A stretch of 64,000 nt of DNA from Labilibaculum sp. DW002 (GCF_029029525.1 NZ_JAKJSC010000001.1:558001-622000); one strand, 5' to 3'; shown: positions 18,494-28,437, counted from the stretch's first letter. Program-made: numbers and translations. The notes: generated by a model not told the origin, from the sequence alone.

Positions 18494-20092
18494 CTAATTT
18501 CTTCCGCCTCTACGTCCTCCACCAGAACCGCCATCATCACCATCTGAAACAGAATCATCATCGCCATGTCCATCTGGCTTGTTTCCATGAGATTCTTCGT
18601 CTGGCACGTAATTAAATGGTGCATTACCGCCTCGATCAATAAAATGACCGATACCCCAAGTAGGAGTTCCTATTTCCCAAACCAAAAACTCTTCATTGTT
18701 ATGAACAACTTCTAGAGCTTGCACATAATCATCAGCCTGACAGGCAAATCCAAGTGCACCAGTAGTTGGCTGCTCTTCTTTTTGTGTATATCTATAGGTT
18801 GCTATAGCATCAACTGTCAATGGAGCATTTCCCATTAAAATATCATCCAATAATAAATCTTCAGCAAGAGTTTCGTTATGAGAACCGATTAAATTTCCAT
18901 CTTCATCGTAGTCTCCTACAATCGTAACGTAATCTAAAAGAGTTTCTTTAAATTTCCTTCTATCATAAGAAAAACTAGAAAAATCAACATAGTATCTATA
19001 GCGAGAATACTGATGCTTATCCGTTTTATCCATCATTCGAATTTCCTGTTCGATTGTTGGTAAAAAACAATTAACAGTAGTTGCTGGTTTATCTATTCCA
19101 TTCCCAATCACTTCGGGAACTCCCATAAATAAATTCACAAAAACAATTTCATCGATTATTAGTGTATTTGTTTTATCTGATCCTGCAGAAATACAGGCAG
19201 CTGCTACATTCATAATCAACTGAACTGGGTCAGATACTTCAGAATAGGATTTTGCCCCACCTACCCAATCATGATCAACTCTAAATTGCATATCATAGCC
19301 ACCATAACCATTATCGATTTCGATTAAAAATTTTAATCCGTTCTCATCTACTCCTCCATTAAATCCGTTCAGCAATAATTCTTTGTATATGGCAAGATTT
19401 TCAAGAGGAGAATCAATTGGTTTATCTTCTCCATCAAGGTCTAATGCTGCATCAGTACGCAACATCATGATCCTTCCGCAAAAATCTCGAGTAACATTGG
19501 CGACGGTTCCATCTCCAAAATTTTTAATGACTTCGGATAAACGTTTTGAAATAACCGAAGATGGTGACCGAATGATGTTTAAACGACCCATTTCGATAGG
19601 TGTTACATGCTCTGCTACTGTTGGCATAATCTCACCTTCAGCATCGTAAAGAGCAATTACATTAGCTTCGCCTTCAACATATCCATCATCATTTAGTACG
19701 ACTGTGACCTCTTCTGTAAGAGGATTCTCCTCAGATTCATAAATAACATATCCTTCTGCATCTCGAGCCAAAGCGTCAAAAGTAAAAGGCTCATCAAGTT
19801 TTGGATTCACCACATCAATAATTCCAATAACAGGTACATCCTTATATTCTACATGATAATTTAATTCATAAGTAATTGGAACACCAGAATTATCACGTTC
19901 CATCACCCATAAATCTCCATACAAATCAGCTTGATCTACTTCTGTCTTTTTACCCCCTTTTTTTAAAGATAGGTTTTGTTGTTCTTGTTCTTGATTTCTT
20001 TCAGGTTCCATAAACTCATCTTCGCAAGAAGAGAAAAAAGCCAAACCAATAATTAGAAAAAACACACAAGGTGCGAATAGTTTTTTTTTCAT
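18494..20092 (-). CDS. hypothetical lipoprotein with Gly/Arg-rich C-terminus
   Basis: A 532-residue protein starting at ATG 20092 with a lipoprotein signal (FLIIGLAFFSSC, lipobox Cys near residue 23). The mature part is acidic and has a Ser/Gln/Glu-rich linker, then several hundred residues of mixed strands with no family I recognise. It ends in an Asp/Gly-rich tail followed by GGRRGGRN. It is probably attached to the outer membrane. A divergent LuxR-type regulator starts 245 bp away. A longer upstream in-frame start exists but would bury the signal peptide, so it is rejected. Confidence 0.78.
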   Translation of the reverse strand: MKKKLFAPCVFFLIIGLAFFSSCEDEFMEPERNQEQEQQNLSLKKGGKKTEVDQADLYGDLWVMERDNSGVPITYELNYHVEYKDVPVIGIIDVVNPKLDEPFTFDALARDAEGYVIYESEENPLTEEVTVVLNDDGYVEGEANVIALYDAEGEIMPTVAEHVTPIEMGRLNIIRSPSSVISKRLSEVIKNFGDGTVANVTRDFCGRIMMLRTDAALDLDGEDKPIDSPLENLAIYKELLLNGFNGGVDENGLKFLIEIDNGYGGYDMQFRVDHDWVGGAKSYSEVSDPVQLIMNVAAACISAGSDKTNTLIIDEIVFVNLFMGVPEVIGNGIDKPATTVNCFLPTIEQEIRMMDKTDKHQYSRYRYYVDFSSFSYDRRKFKETLLDYVTIVGDYDEDGNLIGSHNETLAEDLLLDDILMGNAPLTVDAIATYRYTQKEEQPTTGALGFACQADDYVQALEVVHNNEEFLVWEIGTPTWGIGHFIDRGGNAPFNYVPDEESHGNKPDGHGDDDSVSDGDDGGSGGGRRGGRN

Positions 20093-20337
20093 GACATACG
20101 GTTTTAAAGTGAACAAAAATTGTTTAATAAGTAAAATACTTTGAAGTAATAAGTTAAGCAAAGAACAAAAAGTGATCAATCCTCATTTCGTGTATTTTAC
20201 TCCGCCCATTTCGCTCACTCCCTGTCAACAAAACGATTAGCTAATCAATCAAAAAGAGATGTTGCTTTAAAAAAAATCAATAAAAATAATATACCCTTTA
20301 ATAAAAACTCCGTAACTTAAGTAAACAATAAAGAATT

Positions 20338-21021
20338 ATGCTACAAGTTAAGCACATAAGTATATTAATATCCTATGACCAATGTATGGTAGCCGAAGGT
20401 TTTAAGGCAGTACTTTCGGGGCATGAAGAATTGCATGTAGCGTCGATAAAGAAAAATGGAGAATCCCTTACTGAATCAATCCTAGCGAATGAAATAGATT
20501 TACTTATTATGGAAATTGAAGACATCTCTCGGGATAGCATTCAGATCATCAATAAGATTCACACAGAATTTCCTCAAATAAAAATATTAGTTATTTCTAG
20601 CACTCCCCCTCATGAATTATTAAAACCACTTATTACTATTATTAATGGGTATCTAATACGATCTTGCTCTTCAGATAAATTATTTTTAGCTATCCATGAA
20701 ATTTTCGAATCTGGGAAATACATCTGCTCAAAATTAATTTCAATACTTTTTAAGGATGATGAAAAAGATAATTTCAACATTCAATTAACTGCAAGAGAAA
20801 AGGAAATATTATTCTTGCAATTTACATTAAAAGACAATTGTGAAATTTCTAAAAGATTACATATTAGTACGACTACAGTTCGAACGCACCTCAAAAACAT
20901 TAGATACAAATTTGGCGATTTTAACCAAATTCAGATGTTAAGATATGCTTGTAATAAGAATTTGCACAAAAAGCAATGTCTTCCTCTTTGTCCTAATTGT
21001 CGTTTTTTTTGCAAACAATAA
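20338..21021 (+). CDS. LuxR-type regulator with degenerate receiver and four-Cys tail
   Basis: A 227-residue NarL/FixJ-like protein. The receiver half keeps D14 (ISYDQCMVAEGF) but has Glu at position 59 where the phosphoacceptor Asp is expected (DLLIMEIED), and Arg in place of the usual Lys (GYLIRSC). It probably works without normal phosphorylation. Residues 150-205 are a LuxR helix-turn-helix (LTAREKEILFL; ISTTTVRTHLKNIRYKF). The tail CLPLCPNCRFFC has C214, C218, C221 and C225 (CX3CX2CX3C), a pattern able to hold zinc or an Fe-S cluster. No cognate kinase is nearby. The divergent lipoprotein gene is a plausible target. Confidence 0.85.
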   Translation: MLQVKHISILISYDQCMVAEGFKAVLSGHEELHVASIKKNGESLTESILANEIDLLIMEIEDISRDSIQIINKIHTEFPQIKILVISSTPPHELLKPLITIINGYLIRSCSSDKLFLAIHEIFESGKYICSKLISILFKDDEKDNFNIQLTAREKEILFLQFTLKDNCEISKRLHISTTTVRTHLKNIRYKFGDFNQIQMLRYACNKNLHKKQCLPLCPNCRFFCKQ

Positions 21022-21079
21022 CTGACTCATATCTTCTATAGCTTAAACTTGAATGCAATTGCATTTACTTTACGAGTGC

Positions 21080-21113
21080 AAAAAAGCCGCTATCCCATAA
21101 TTAGGATGCGGCT
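21080..21113 (-). terminator. intrinsic terminator after the truncated haemoglobin gene
   Basis: On the minus strand AGCCGC pairs with GCGGCT (inner TCC/GGA pairs add stability), followed by six T. It lies between the convergent LuxR and haemoglobin genes. Confidence 0.8.
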
Positions 21114-21136
21114 AGTCTATTTCATAAAAAAAAGAT

Positions 21137-21502
21137 TTACACAGCAACAATATCTTCTCTCATACTGTACAAAACAAATAAAACTTCTTCTTTCTCTCGC
21201 TGATCAATATGATTCATATCCAAAGCCTTCATCATATCAGATATTACAGCCAAGAACTCCGTATCGCTAATGTTTAAGCCTTTGTGTGTAGCGAGCATAT
21301 CCATACCTTTGTATACACTTGGACCGCCCGTACCAGCAATAAAAAAAGTAGCTGCACCATTTTTCAATGTTGGCATATCCATCTTTGCATTTTCAAATCT
21401 CGTTGCAATTGCTGGATTTATTAGATGCAAATCTACAACGTCATTAGCAATCTTTGTTATTCCCTCTGTTCCACCTAATCGTTCATAAAGTGATCCTTCC
21501 AT
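21137..21502 (-). CDS. group 1 truncated haemoglobin
   Basis: A 121-residue haem protein of the trHb group 1 family, which bind O2 and NO and often protect against nitrosative stress. The start LYERLGGTEGI is the family signature. H73 in LATHKGLNIS is the proximal haem ligand. At the B10 region the sequence is VVDLHLINP, so the tyrosine common in TrHbN is not seen and the distal pocket may differ. A small gene of unknown function lies 108 bp upstream on the same strand. Confidence 0.9.
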   Translation of the reverse strand: MEGSLYERLGGTEGITKIANDVVDLHLINPAIATRFENAKMDMPTLKNGAATFFIAGTGGPSVYKGMDMLATHKGLNISDTEFLAVISDMMKALDMNHIDQREKEEVLFVLYSMREDIVAV

Positions 21503-21610
21503 CTCTCGTCCTCCTGTTTTTAGTGAATAGACAAGAAGTTAAGGATTTGACAAAGCAAAGTCAATAAGCATATCTTATTTAGACCGTAAGGCACAACACA
21601 AATGCATCTC

Positions 21611-21856
21611 CTACTTGTTAACCGCATTTCGCCAACTAATATCGCAGGCTTCATTTAAGATCGTATACACATCGTACTCATTAAATTGATTCCGGTTTTG
21701 CAACTGATCACGAAAATTATCAGCATACATGTTCATATAGGAAAAATCGCCTCCCGAAGCCAAAAGGTTCTGTGCATAAGGCGTAAATAATTTCACAAGC
21801 TCTTCTCTTACTTCTTCTTTGCTACTCTGCTTGTTTATTGCTGATAAATCAATCAT
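21611..21856 (-). CDS. small hypothetical protein upstream of the truncated haemoglobin
   Basis: An 81-residue acidic cytoplasmic protein with no recognised family. It reads as mostly helical (SKEEVREELVKLFTPYAQNL) with an aromatic middle and a C-terminus ITWRN-like segment (ISWRNAVNK). Its position on the same strand 108 bp ahead of the haemoglobin gene suggests possible co-transcription. No metal-binding motif is visible. Confidence 0.6.
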   Translation of the reverse strand: MIDLSAINKQSSKEEVREELVKLFTPYAQNLLASGGDFSYMNMYADNFRDQLQNRNQFNEYDVYTILNEACDISWRNAVNK

Positions 21857-22126
21857 ACGATAATGTTTTTTCTATTTGAATAATGCGGCTCGAATTTAAT
21901 GAAATTATATGAATGAGCGACTGCCAAAGGGCTAATCAGGATCTACAACAACAAGTAAAATTAACTTTAATCTAATTCTTACAGGTTATTTAAATACTTT
22001 CTTAATTTACCTGAATTATTATTTCATAATTAAATAATATGTAAATTCACCTAGCTTTCTTACCTAATACGTTTATAGATCAATAGTAGATGTAACAGGC
22101 TTATTTATTCATCAAACAAAACCAAA

Positions 22127-23359
22127 ATGAGTTTAAAAAAAGCAATAAAGATAATATTATTTGGGTTTTTAATCAGCTCAATTACAGCAGGTATATATTT
22201 CATTTATAATGTCTCTCAACAATTTAATAAACTTGAACAAGGGACAGCTTATTTGTTCAACAAGACCGATACGATTCCTTTCACCTACTCCACATCTGGT
22301 CATATTCTAATAGATGTAAAAATAAGCAATAGCGATCAATCCTATCCTTTCATGTTGGATTGTGGGGCGGCTAATTTCATTTTTAAAGGTCGATTTAGTG
22401 AAGATTTTTTTCATAATAATGGCTTCGGAATTGGGATAGGATCAAAGGGAAACTTTTTTACCTCCAAAATAAAAAGTATTGATTCTTTAAAAATTGGGAC
22501 AACCAAATTTCATGATTTAAATGCAAAAGAAATCGAATTTAACCACGATTGCTCTCAAGAAATATACGGATTGATAGGAACAGGTATTATGCATCATTTC
22601 GAATGGAATATTGATTTTGAAAAAAAAATAATTGTACTCTCTAAAAATATCGATGATTTTAATATTGATGAAAGTGCAATAAAAATACCATTAAGCATTA
22701 ATTCCCGCAGTCATCATTTAAGAACATCCATTTTATTCGGAAAAAATAAAAAAGCACATGAAGTATTGGTTGATATTGGAAACAGTGGAACTCTGCTTAT
22801 GAAGGAGGATCTGATAATTAAGGATTCTTTAAACGCAAAATCTATTATTATAGCAGGTGAAATTTCAAGTGGACTTGGGAAAGCCGATGTTAAAAATCAA
22901 ATTGAAAAAATCTATTTGATAGATAGTATGCTTTTCAATAACACTGATTATAAAATCTCATCTATACCAATTCAAACAAGTACTAATGCATTAAGTTTGC
23001 TAGGTCTAGGTTTCTTTGAGCAATACAAAACTACATTAAGTTGGAAAACAAAAACATTGTATTTACAGCCTTACAAAACCGAACAGAATTTTATTTGGGA
23101 GACTTTTGGAATTAAAATTGAATATGATGACGATTTAGAAAAAGTAAGGATTAGTAATGTTATTGAAGAGTCCGCTGCATTTTACGCTGAAATTCCAATT
23201 AATACTGAGGTGATATCAATTAATAATATTTCGCTAGATAATGAAAAATCACTTTGCGATTTCAAATCACAAAAACATGGAAAATACATGAATTTAGTTC
23301 TTTTAATTAATGGCATTGAGCAAGAATATCAATTGGAAAAGGAACCTGTGTTTGAATAG
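22127..23359 (+). CDS. retropepsin-like aspartyl protease with C-terminal PDZ-like domain
   Basis: A 410-residue protein with an N-terminal hydrophobic anchor (about residues 9-28). Two half-domains carry the aspartyl-protease-like motifs PFMLDCGAANF and VLVDIGNSGTLLM, where Asp-x-Gly replaces the usual DTG. A PDZ-like segment follows at residues 340-400 (VRISNVIEESAAFY, INTEVISINN). Members of this family are common in Bacteroidota envelopes. The altered DTG motifs leave activity uncertain. A separate MFS gene starts 113 bp after the stop. Confidence 0.8.
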   Translation: MSLKKAIKIILFGFLISSITAGIYFIYNVSQQFNKLEQGTAYLFNKTDTIPFTYSTSGHILIDVKISNSDQSYPFMLDCGAANFIFKGRFSEDFFHNNGFGIGIGSKGNFFTSKIKSIDSLKIGTTKFHDLNAKEIEFNHDCSQEIYGLIGTGIMHHFEWNIDFEKKIIVLSKNIDDFNIDESAIKIPLSINSRSHHLRTSILFGKNKKAHEVLVDIGNSGTLLMKEDLIIKDSLNAKSIIIAGEISSGLGKADVKNQIEKIYLIDSMLFNNTDYKISSIPIQTSTNALSLLGLGFFEQYKTTLSWKTKTLYLQPYKTEQNFIWETFGIKIEYDDDLEKVRISNVIEESAAFYAEIPINTEVISINNISLDNEKSLCDFKSQKHGKYMNLVLLINGIEQEYQLEKEPVFE

Positions 23360-23472
23360 GACATTACAACCAGAAAAAGGTTACCTACATAGGTCTTGAT
23401 AGGTAAGTGACAGTTGTCGGAAGTCGAAAAAATAAGTAAGACAGCTTGTGCAAATAATTAAACTTATAGAAT

Positions 23473-24687
23473 ATGTCATTAAAGAAGAGTGTTTTCGTTT
23501 TACTCATTTTAAGCATTATCCCCATATTAATGGGCTATGATTCTCAGTTATCTACTCATTATGAGCATTTATTAGCAAATCAGCAGCATCCTAGCTACTA
23601 TGTTGACATTTTTAACTTTTGTTTTAGCCTGCCTGCTTCGATAGGCTTACTCGTTGGTGCTTTTGCTGTTGACAAATGGAATGTAAGGAAGTTCGTAACG
23701 ATCATTCTTGCACTACTTTCCGCATCGAGCTTACTCCTACAATTTCTTGATTCTTATGGTTTTCTTCTATCTCAAAGGTTTGTCTTAGGCTTTTCATCGG
23801 GTTTCTTGCTAATTAGCTGTAAGGTGTTTATTACAGATATTGCCGATCCAAAACACAGGGGGAAATTCTTATTCTTTTTCTTGGGCGCATCAACGATTGG
23901 ATTTGTTTCTTTTCAAATTTTCAACTCTTATTTTTATGAAATATTGGCCGATTTCTCTTATGCCAGTCTTCAAATTCCATTTATTATTCTTCCTTTATTC
24001 TTATTTTTTATAATTCGATATTTACCCAATAATTCGAGTGTGCCTAAAAATAACTTGTATTCTCTTAAATACTTATTTAAGCCAAAACAGAGGGTCTTGA
24101 TCTTGATAATGGTACTTGTTGCCACACTAACTACATTCGCTAATTGGAATCTTTATTTTTACGTTTCTAGTCAGATTATTTTTGAGCAACAAAATGATTT
24201 ACTAGGTTTGCTTCCAACTTTCACAGGAATTGCAGGAACAATTTTCGGTTTCATCTTTATCGACATTTTTGGTAGAAGAGGGCTTCTAAAATTTGGAATA
24301 ATTGCTCTAATTATTTGTTCTGCAACTAATCTTGTTGTTTCGCTAATTACAGCTGAACCCTTACTTATTTTTGGCTTTCTTTATTTATATTCTTTTTTAT
24401 TCTCCTTTACAATTCTCTCTACCGGTTTTATAATCATCCTAGAATATTTACCATCTCAGATTAGAGGTCGCGGGATGCTTTTGTTTTCGATCATTTGGTG
24501 GGTACCCGATACGATTAACAATATTTTAAACAAGACGCTAATATTAGATTCAAATTACAATGTGGCAATATCCTCCTTAATAATACTAACAACACTCACA
24601 ATAAGTCTGGTAATAACACGGAGGCATTTGATTGAGACAAAAGGATTATCATTAGAAGCAATTAAAAACAGAATTAATATTGAATAA
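23473..24687 (+). CDS. MFS transporter
   Basis: A 404-residue inner-membrane protein with about twelve hydrophobic helices. The motif LLVGAFAVDKWNVRKFV between helices 2 and 3 is the MFS loop, and FIFIDIFGRRGLLKFG after helix 8 is its second-half equivalent; the GYDSQL start is reminiscent of sugar-porter members. The substrate is unknown. Its first helix and the GR-type motifs indicate a complete protein. Confidence 0.85.
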   Translation: MSLKKSVFVLLILSIIPILMGYDSQLSTHYEHLLANQQHPSYYVDIFNFCFSLPASIGLLVGAFAVDKWNVRKFVTIILALLSASSLLLQFLDSYGFLLSQRFVLGFSSGFLLISCKVFITDIADPKHRGKFLFFFLGASTIGFVSFQIFNSYFYEILADFSYASLQIPFIILPLFLFFIIRYLPNNSSVPKNNLYSLKYLFKPKQRVLILIMVLVATLTTFANWNLYFYVSSQIIFEQQNDLLGLLPTFTGIAGTIFGFIFIDIFGRRGLLKFGIIALIICSATNLVVSLITAEPLLIFGFLYLYSFLFSFTILSTGFIIILEYLPSQIRGRGMLLFSIIWWVPDTINNILNKTLILDSNYNVAISSLIILTTLTISLVITRRHLIETKGLSLEAIKNRINIE

Positions 24688-24792
24688 ATAAACGCGGTAT
24701 TTCAAAAGCTTACTTAAAACGAAATTAAGAAAGAACATACCAATAATAGGCATTTGAAATTGATTAGAATATTAATCTAAAACCCCAAGAAC

Positions 24793-25389
24793 ATGAAAAA
24801 ATCATTATTAATTATCCTAGGTATTTTTCTACTTGCTATCCTATCGAATACCGAACCGTTAAAAAACATAGTGAGTCCGTATATACACACAATAGCCAAT
24901 TTAACTGCTGCTGGTGGTTTGGTTGCCTTATTTTTTCAGTTTAAACGCGAGAGAGATTTAAACGAAGCCGATTTTATCTTACGGATTAATAATGATTTCA
25001 TGATGAATGAATCGATGTCTAGAATATATAAGCTTTTAGAAGAATCAAAAGTTGAAGGACAAAAGGAGAATCCTTTTTCTCAAGATGATATCATCGACAT
25101 GGCTAATTATCTTACCTATTTTGATCCATTTTATTCTTTAATAGAAAGGAAAATTGTCAAAATTGAAAGTATTGATCCTGTTTTAGCATATCGTTTTTAT
25201 CTGGCAGTCAACAATAAATATATGCAGCAAATGCTAATCTGTTCGAAGGACAAAGAAATCGCATGGGAATCGATTTACAAGTTGTATTCTTATTGGGGTA
25301 AATACAGAGAAAATTTAGGAAGAGAAATTTGGCAAAGCAATCATTCCTTATCAAAAAACGACTGCTACAACAAAATTGTAAGAAGTTAA
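24793..25389 (+). CDS. hypothetical membrane-anchored protein (DUF4760-like)
   Basis: A 198-residue protein with an N-terminal hydrophobic segment (residues 4-20) and a second one (TIANLTAAGGLVALFFQFKRERD) followed by a helical cytoplasmic part. The order of transmembrane helix, charged FxFKRER linker and helical domain resembles DUF4760-type proteins, but the match is tentative. It follows the MFS gene by 105 bp on the same strand. No catalytic motif is visible. Confidence 0.6.
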   Translation: MKKSLLIILGIFLLAILSNTEPLKNIVSPYIHTIANLTAAGGLVALFFQFKRERDLNEADFILRINNDFMMNESMSRIYKLLEESKVEGQKENPFSQDDIIDMANYLTYFDPFYSLIERKIVKIESIDPVLAYRFYLAVNNKYMQQMLICSKDKEIAWESIYKLYSYWGKYRENLGREIWQSNHSLSKNDCYNKIVRS

Positions 25390-25563
25390 CTGAATGCTTC
25401 TGCTGGAACTTACTTGTATCGCTTTGCATTTTATAAGCTAAGCCACAGGATAAAATCATGCAGTAGCTAGGGAAGATAAACTTCGCTAGCCTATATCCAA
25501 CCGCTTACATCCCGAAGATTTAGCCGTACATCGAAAAAAGATTTTTCATCATATCAATCCTTA

Positions 25564-25571
25564 TATATTTG
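25564..25571 (+). promoter_or_regulatory. candidate -7 element of the oligoendopeptidase gene
   Basis: TATATTTG matches TAnnTTTG about 50 bp upstream of the start codon. No clear TTTG is found at the -33 position. Confidence 0.45.
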
Positions 25572-25621
25572 TGCTATCTATAATTTGCATAGATAACATA
25601 CACTAAATAAATTAAGGAAAA

Positions 25622-27520
25622 ATGAACTTAACACAGGTAAAAAGAATCTTTTTATTAGCAGTTGTGGCCGTTTCGATGCTAGCACAAGCTAATGCACAGG
25701 TGAATTACAAAACCCGTGAAGAAATTCCAGAGAAATACAAATGGAACTTTTCTGATATTTATAAAACATGGGATGCTTGGGAAGCTGATTTCGGAGCTAT
25801 AAAAACTGACATGGAAGAGATCATCTCTTACAAGGGAACTCTTGGAAATAGCTCAAACGATTTATTGAAGCTAATGAAAACCCAAGAGAGTTTAATGAAG
25901 AAAGCCTATAAGGTTTATCAATTTGTTTCTTTCCAATCGACTGTAGACTCTCGTAATATGGAATTGCAAGCTAAATTGCAACAAGTTGGACTTTTGTTTG
26001 CCAGTTTTGGACCTACAACAGCATGGATTGCACCAGAAATGATTGCGATACCTGAAGCTACCATGAAAGAATGGTTGGCTGAAAACAAAGACTTAAATGT
26101 TTACAAGTTTGAATTGTTAGACATGTATCGTATGCAGAAGCATGTATTAGATGAAAAAATGGGACGATTGGTTTCTTTCTTTTCTCAGTCATCGGGTACA
26201 GCTGGTAGCGTATTTAAAGCCTTGTCTACAACAGATATCGAATTCCAGGAGATTGAATTGTCAGATGGTAAGAAGGTAAAAGTAACTCCAGGCATGTATT
26301 CACATATCACGAGTACTAACTTGAATCAGGAAGATCGTAAGAAAGCTTACGAAGCCTTATATGATGTTTATTACAAGAATAAAAACACTTATGCTGCTAT
26401 TTACGAAGGTATCATTCAATCGAAATGGGCTAATGCTCGTGCAGCAAATTATGAGTCAAATTTAGATGCATCTCTTGAAGGGAATAACATTCCTAAGGAT
26501 GTTTATTTGAATCTTATCAATACAGTTAGAGAAAATACGGCTCCTGTGCAGAAATACACAAAACTTCGTAAAAAGATTTTAGGTCTTGAGAAGTATTATG
26601 GTTTCGATGGTTCAATGAGCTTAGTTGATTTCCACAAAACATACCCATATGAAGAGGCTGTTGAGATCGTAACAGAATCTGTTCTTCCTTTAGGAAAAGA
26701 ATATCAAGCTAAACTAGCTAAAGCAACAGCTTCAGGATGGTTAGACGTGTATGAGAACCCGGGTAAGCGCGGTGGTGCTTTTTCTGCCGGAGTATACGGC
26801 GTTCACCCATACATGTTATTAAACTACGATGAGACTTTAGAGTATGTATTTACTTTAGCTCACGAGCTTGGTCATACCATGCACACAACTCTATCTAACG
26901 AAACTCAGCCTTTCGCAACGCATGGTTATACCATTTTTGTTGCTGAAGTAGCTTCTACTTTCAACGAGCGTTTACTGTTAGATCATATGATGGAGAATAC
27001 TAAAGATCCTAAGGAGCGTATTGCTTTATTGAATCAAGCTATTCAAGGAATCATTGGAACTTTCTATGCTCAAACGATGTTTGCTGATTTCGAATATCAA
27101 GCTCACACAATGATTGAGAAAAATCAGCCGGTTAATGCAGATATCTTCGCAAAGATTTGGGGTGATATTGCACAGAAGTACTATGGTGATGTTTCAGAGA
27201 AAACGAAATATTCAAACTACCCTTGGACTCGTATTCCCCACTTCTACAATTCACCTTTCTACGTTTACCAGTATGCAACTTGCTATGCATCATCGGCTAA
27301 ATTGTACAAGGATGTAACTGAAGGTAAAAAGAAAGATAGAAAAGCGGCTCTTAAGCGCTACACAACTTTATTGCAATCTGGTGGAAACGATTTCCCAATG
27401 GAGCAATTGAAAAAAGCTGGTGTTGACTTGTCAAAACCAGAAGCTATTCTAGCGGTAATCAAACAACTTGATGAATTGGTTGACCAATTGGCTATCGAAA
27501 TTGAAAAGCTTGAAAAATAA
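25622..27520 (+). CDS. pepF: oligoendopeptidase F (M3 family), exported
   Basis: A 632-residue zinc metallopeptidase that cleaves short peptides. A signal peptide (IFLLAVVAVSMLAQANAQ) shows it is exported, unlike the cytoplasmic PepF of firmicutes. The zinc motif HELGH lies at residues 414-418 (LAHELGHTMH), with the third ligand Glu in the following helix (EVASTFNE). The C-terminal YPWTRIPHFYNSPFYVYQYA is an M3 signature. It stands as a single gene with its own promoter and terminator and probably degrades peptides in the periplasm. Confidence 0.95.
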   Translation: MNLTQVKRIFLLAVVAVSMLAQANAQVNYKTREEIPEKYKWNFSDIYKTWDAWEADFGAIKTDMEEIISYKGTLGNSSNDLLKLMKTQESLMKKAYKVYQFVSFQSTVDSRNMELQAKLQQVGLLFASFGPTTAWIAPEMIAIPEATMKEWLAENKDLNVYKFELLDMYRMQKHVLDEKMGRLVSFFSQSSGTAGSVFKALSTTDIEFQEIELSDGKKVKVTPGMYSHITSTNLNQEDRKKAYEALYDVYYKNKNTYAAIYEGIIQSKWANARAANYESNLDASLEGNNIPKDVYLNLINTVRENTAPVQKYTKLRKKILGLEKYYGFDGSMSLVDFHKTYPYEEAVEIVTESVLPLGKEYQAKLAKATASGWLDVYENPGKRGGAFSAGVYGVHPYMLLNYDETLEYVFTLAHELGHTMHTTLSNETQPFATHGYTIFVAEVASTFNERLLLDHMMENTKDPKERIALLNQAIQGIIGTFYAQTMFADFEYQAHTMIEKNQPVNADIFAKIWGDIAQKYYGDVSEKTKYSNYPWTRIPHFYNSPFYVYQYATCYASSAKLYKDVTEGKKKDRKAALKRYTTLLQSGGNDFPMEQLKKAGVDLSKPEAILAVIKQLDELVDQLAIEIEKLEK

Positions 27521-27541
27521 TTGTCCTTAATTATAAATAGC

Positions 27542-27572
27542 AAAGGCAGTTCCTTAGGGAACTGCCTTTTTT
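27542..27572. terminator. strong bidirectional terminator after pepF
   Basis: GGCAGTTCC pairs perfectly with GGAACTGCC around a four-base loop, flanked by AAA and a T run. It lies between convergent genes and can serve both. Confidence 0.9.
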
Positions 27573-27594
27573 GCTTCTATGCTTTTCTTTTTTT

Positions 27595-28248
27595 TTATTT
27601 CAGATACGAAAACGCATCTCTATTTTCGACCGTATTGTGTCCCGAACCTTTTATGCCAACTCTAAACATGGCTTTTGCCAAGTCTGTTGACTTTATACTG
27701 GCCGATGGTCCCATTAATTTAATCAATGGATAAAGTGTTCGGTACAGGCGATAACTAAAATTAGGTTCGTATCGCTTGCTTACCGGATAAATGTATCCTG
27801 GCCGAAAAGTAGAAATGTTATCTAAGTTAGCGAACAGATAGTTTTCAGCCATTCCCTTGTACTTCGCAAAAGATATACGACTTTTTTCTTTTCGATCGGC
27901 TCCTGCTCCACTTAAAAAAATCAAATTAGCTTTGGGACTATGCTTTTTCAACATCTTAGTAAAAGCGATGGTAAAATCTACCGTAATCTCTTTAAATTGC
28001 TCATCGGGAACTGCTCCTGTGTACACGCCAATGCAAAAATAAACCACATCGATATTTTCAAACGCATTTTCATGATTTGAATAATCTAAAAAATCAGTAA
28101 TTACAAGTTCATTCAGTTTATCATGTTGTTCACTCCTCTTTTTTCTCACTAAACTGGTCACTTTACTGATTTCCTGAGAATCTAAACAGTATTGCAGAAT
28201 TAAATCCCCTATCATTCCACTAGCTCCAGTTATTAGTACATTCTTCAT
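27595..28248 (-). CDS. NAD(P)-binding atypical short-chain dehydrogenase
   Basis: A 217-residue Rossmann-fold protein with the nucleotide motif ITGASGMIGDLI at the N-terminus. It has VVYFCIGVYTG at strand 4 and a YKGMAE motif at residues 141-146 in the position of the catalytic YxxxK, but with Lys at +1 rather than +4, so it belongs to the atypical/extended NAD(P)H-binding group similar to HTATIP2-like oxidoreductases. The substrate is unknown. It is a single gene converging on pepF. Confidence 0.8.
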   Translation of the reverse strand: MKNVLITGASGMIGDLILQYCLDSQEISKVTSLVRKKRSEQHDKLNELVITDFLDYSNHENAFENIDVVYFCIGVYTGAVPDEQFKEITVDFTIAFTKMLKKHSPKANLIFLSGAGADRKEKSRISFAKYKGMAENYLFANLDNISTFRPGYIYPVSKRYEPNFSYRLYRTLYPLIKLMGPSASIKSTDLAKAMFRVGIKGSGHNTVENRDAFSYLK

Positions 28249-28437
28249 GCGTGTTTTATTTCAATTAGATCTTATAATAAGGAAGAATCCTAGCTTCTTC
28301 ATAAAGCTCGTAGCAAGATAAGAAACTAATCTGCCTTTTTATATTCGATTGGCAAAGTTGAATCTTTTGGCTTATATTTAATTCTGCTATTAAACCACAT
28401 ACCAATTATACATTTTCATCCTTTAAAAAGCGAAAAA

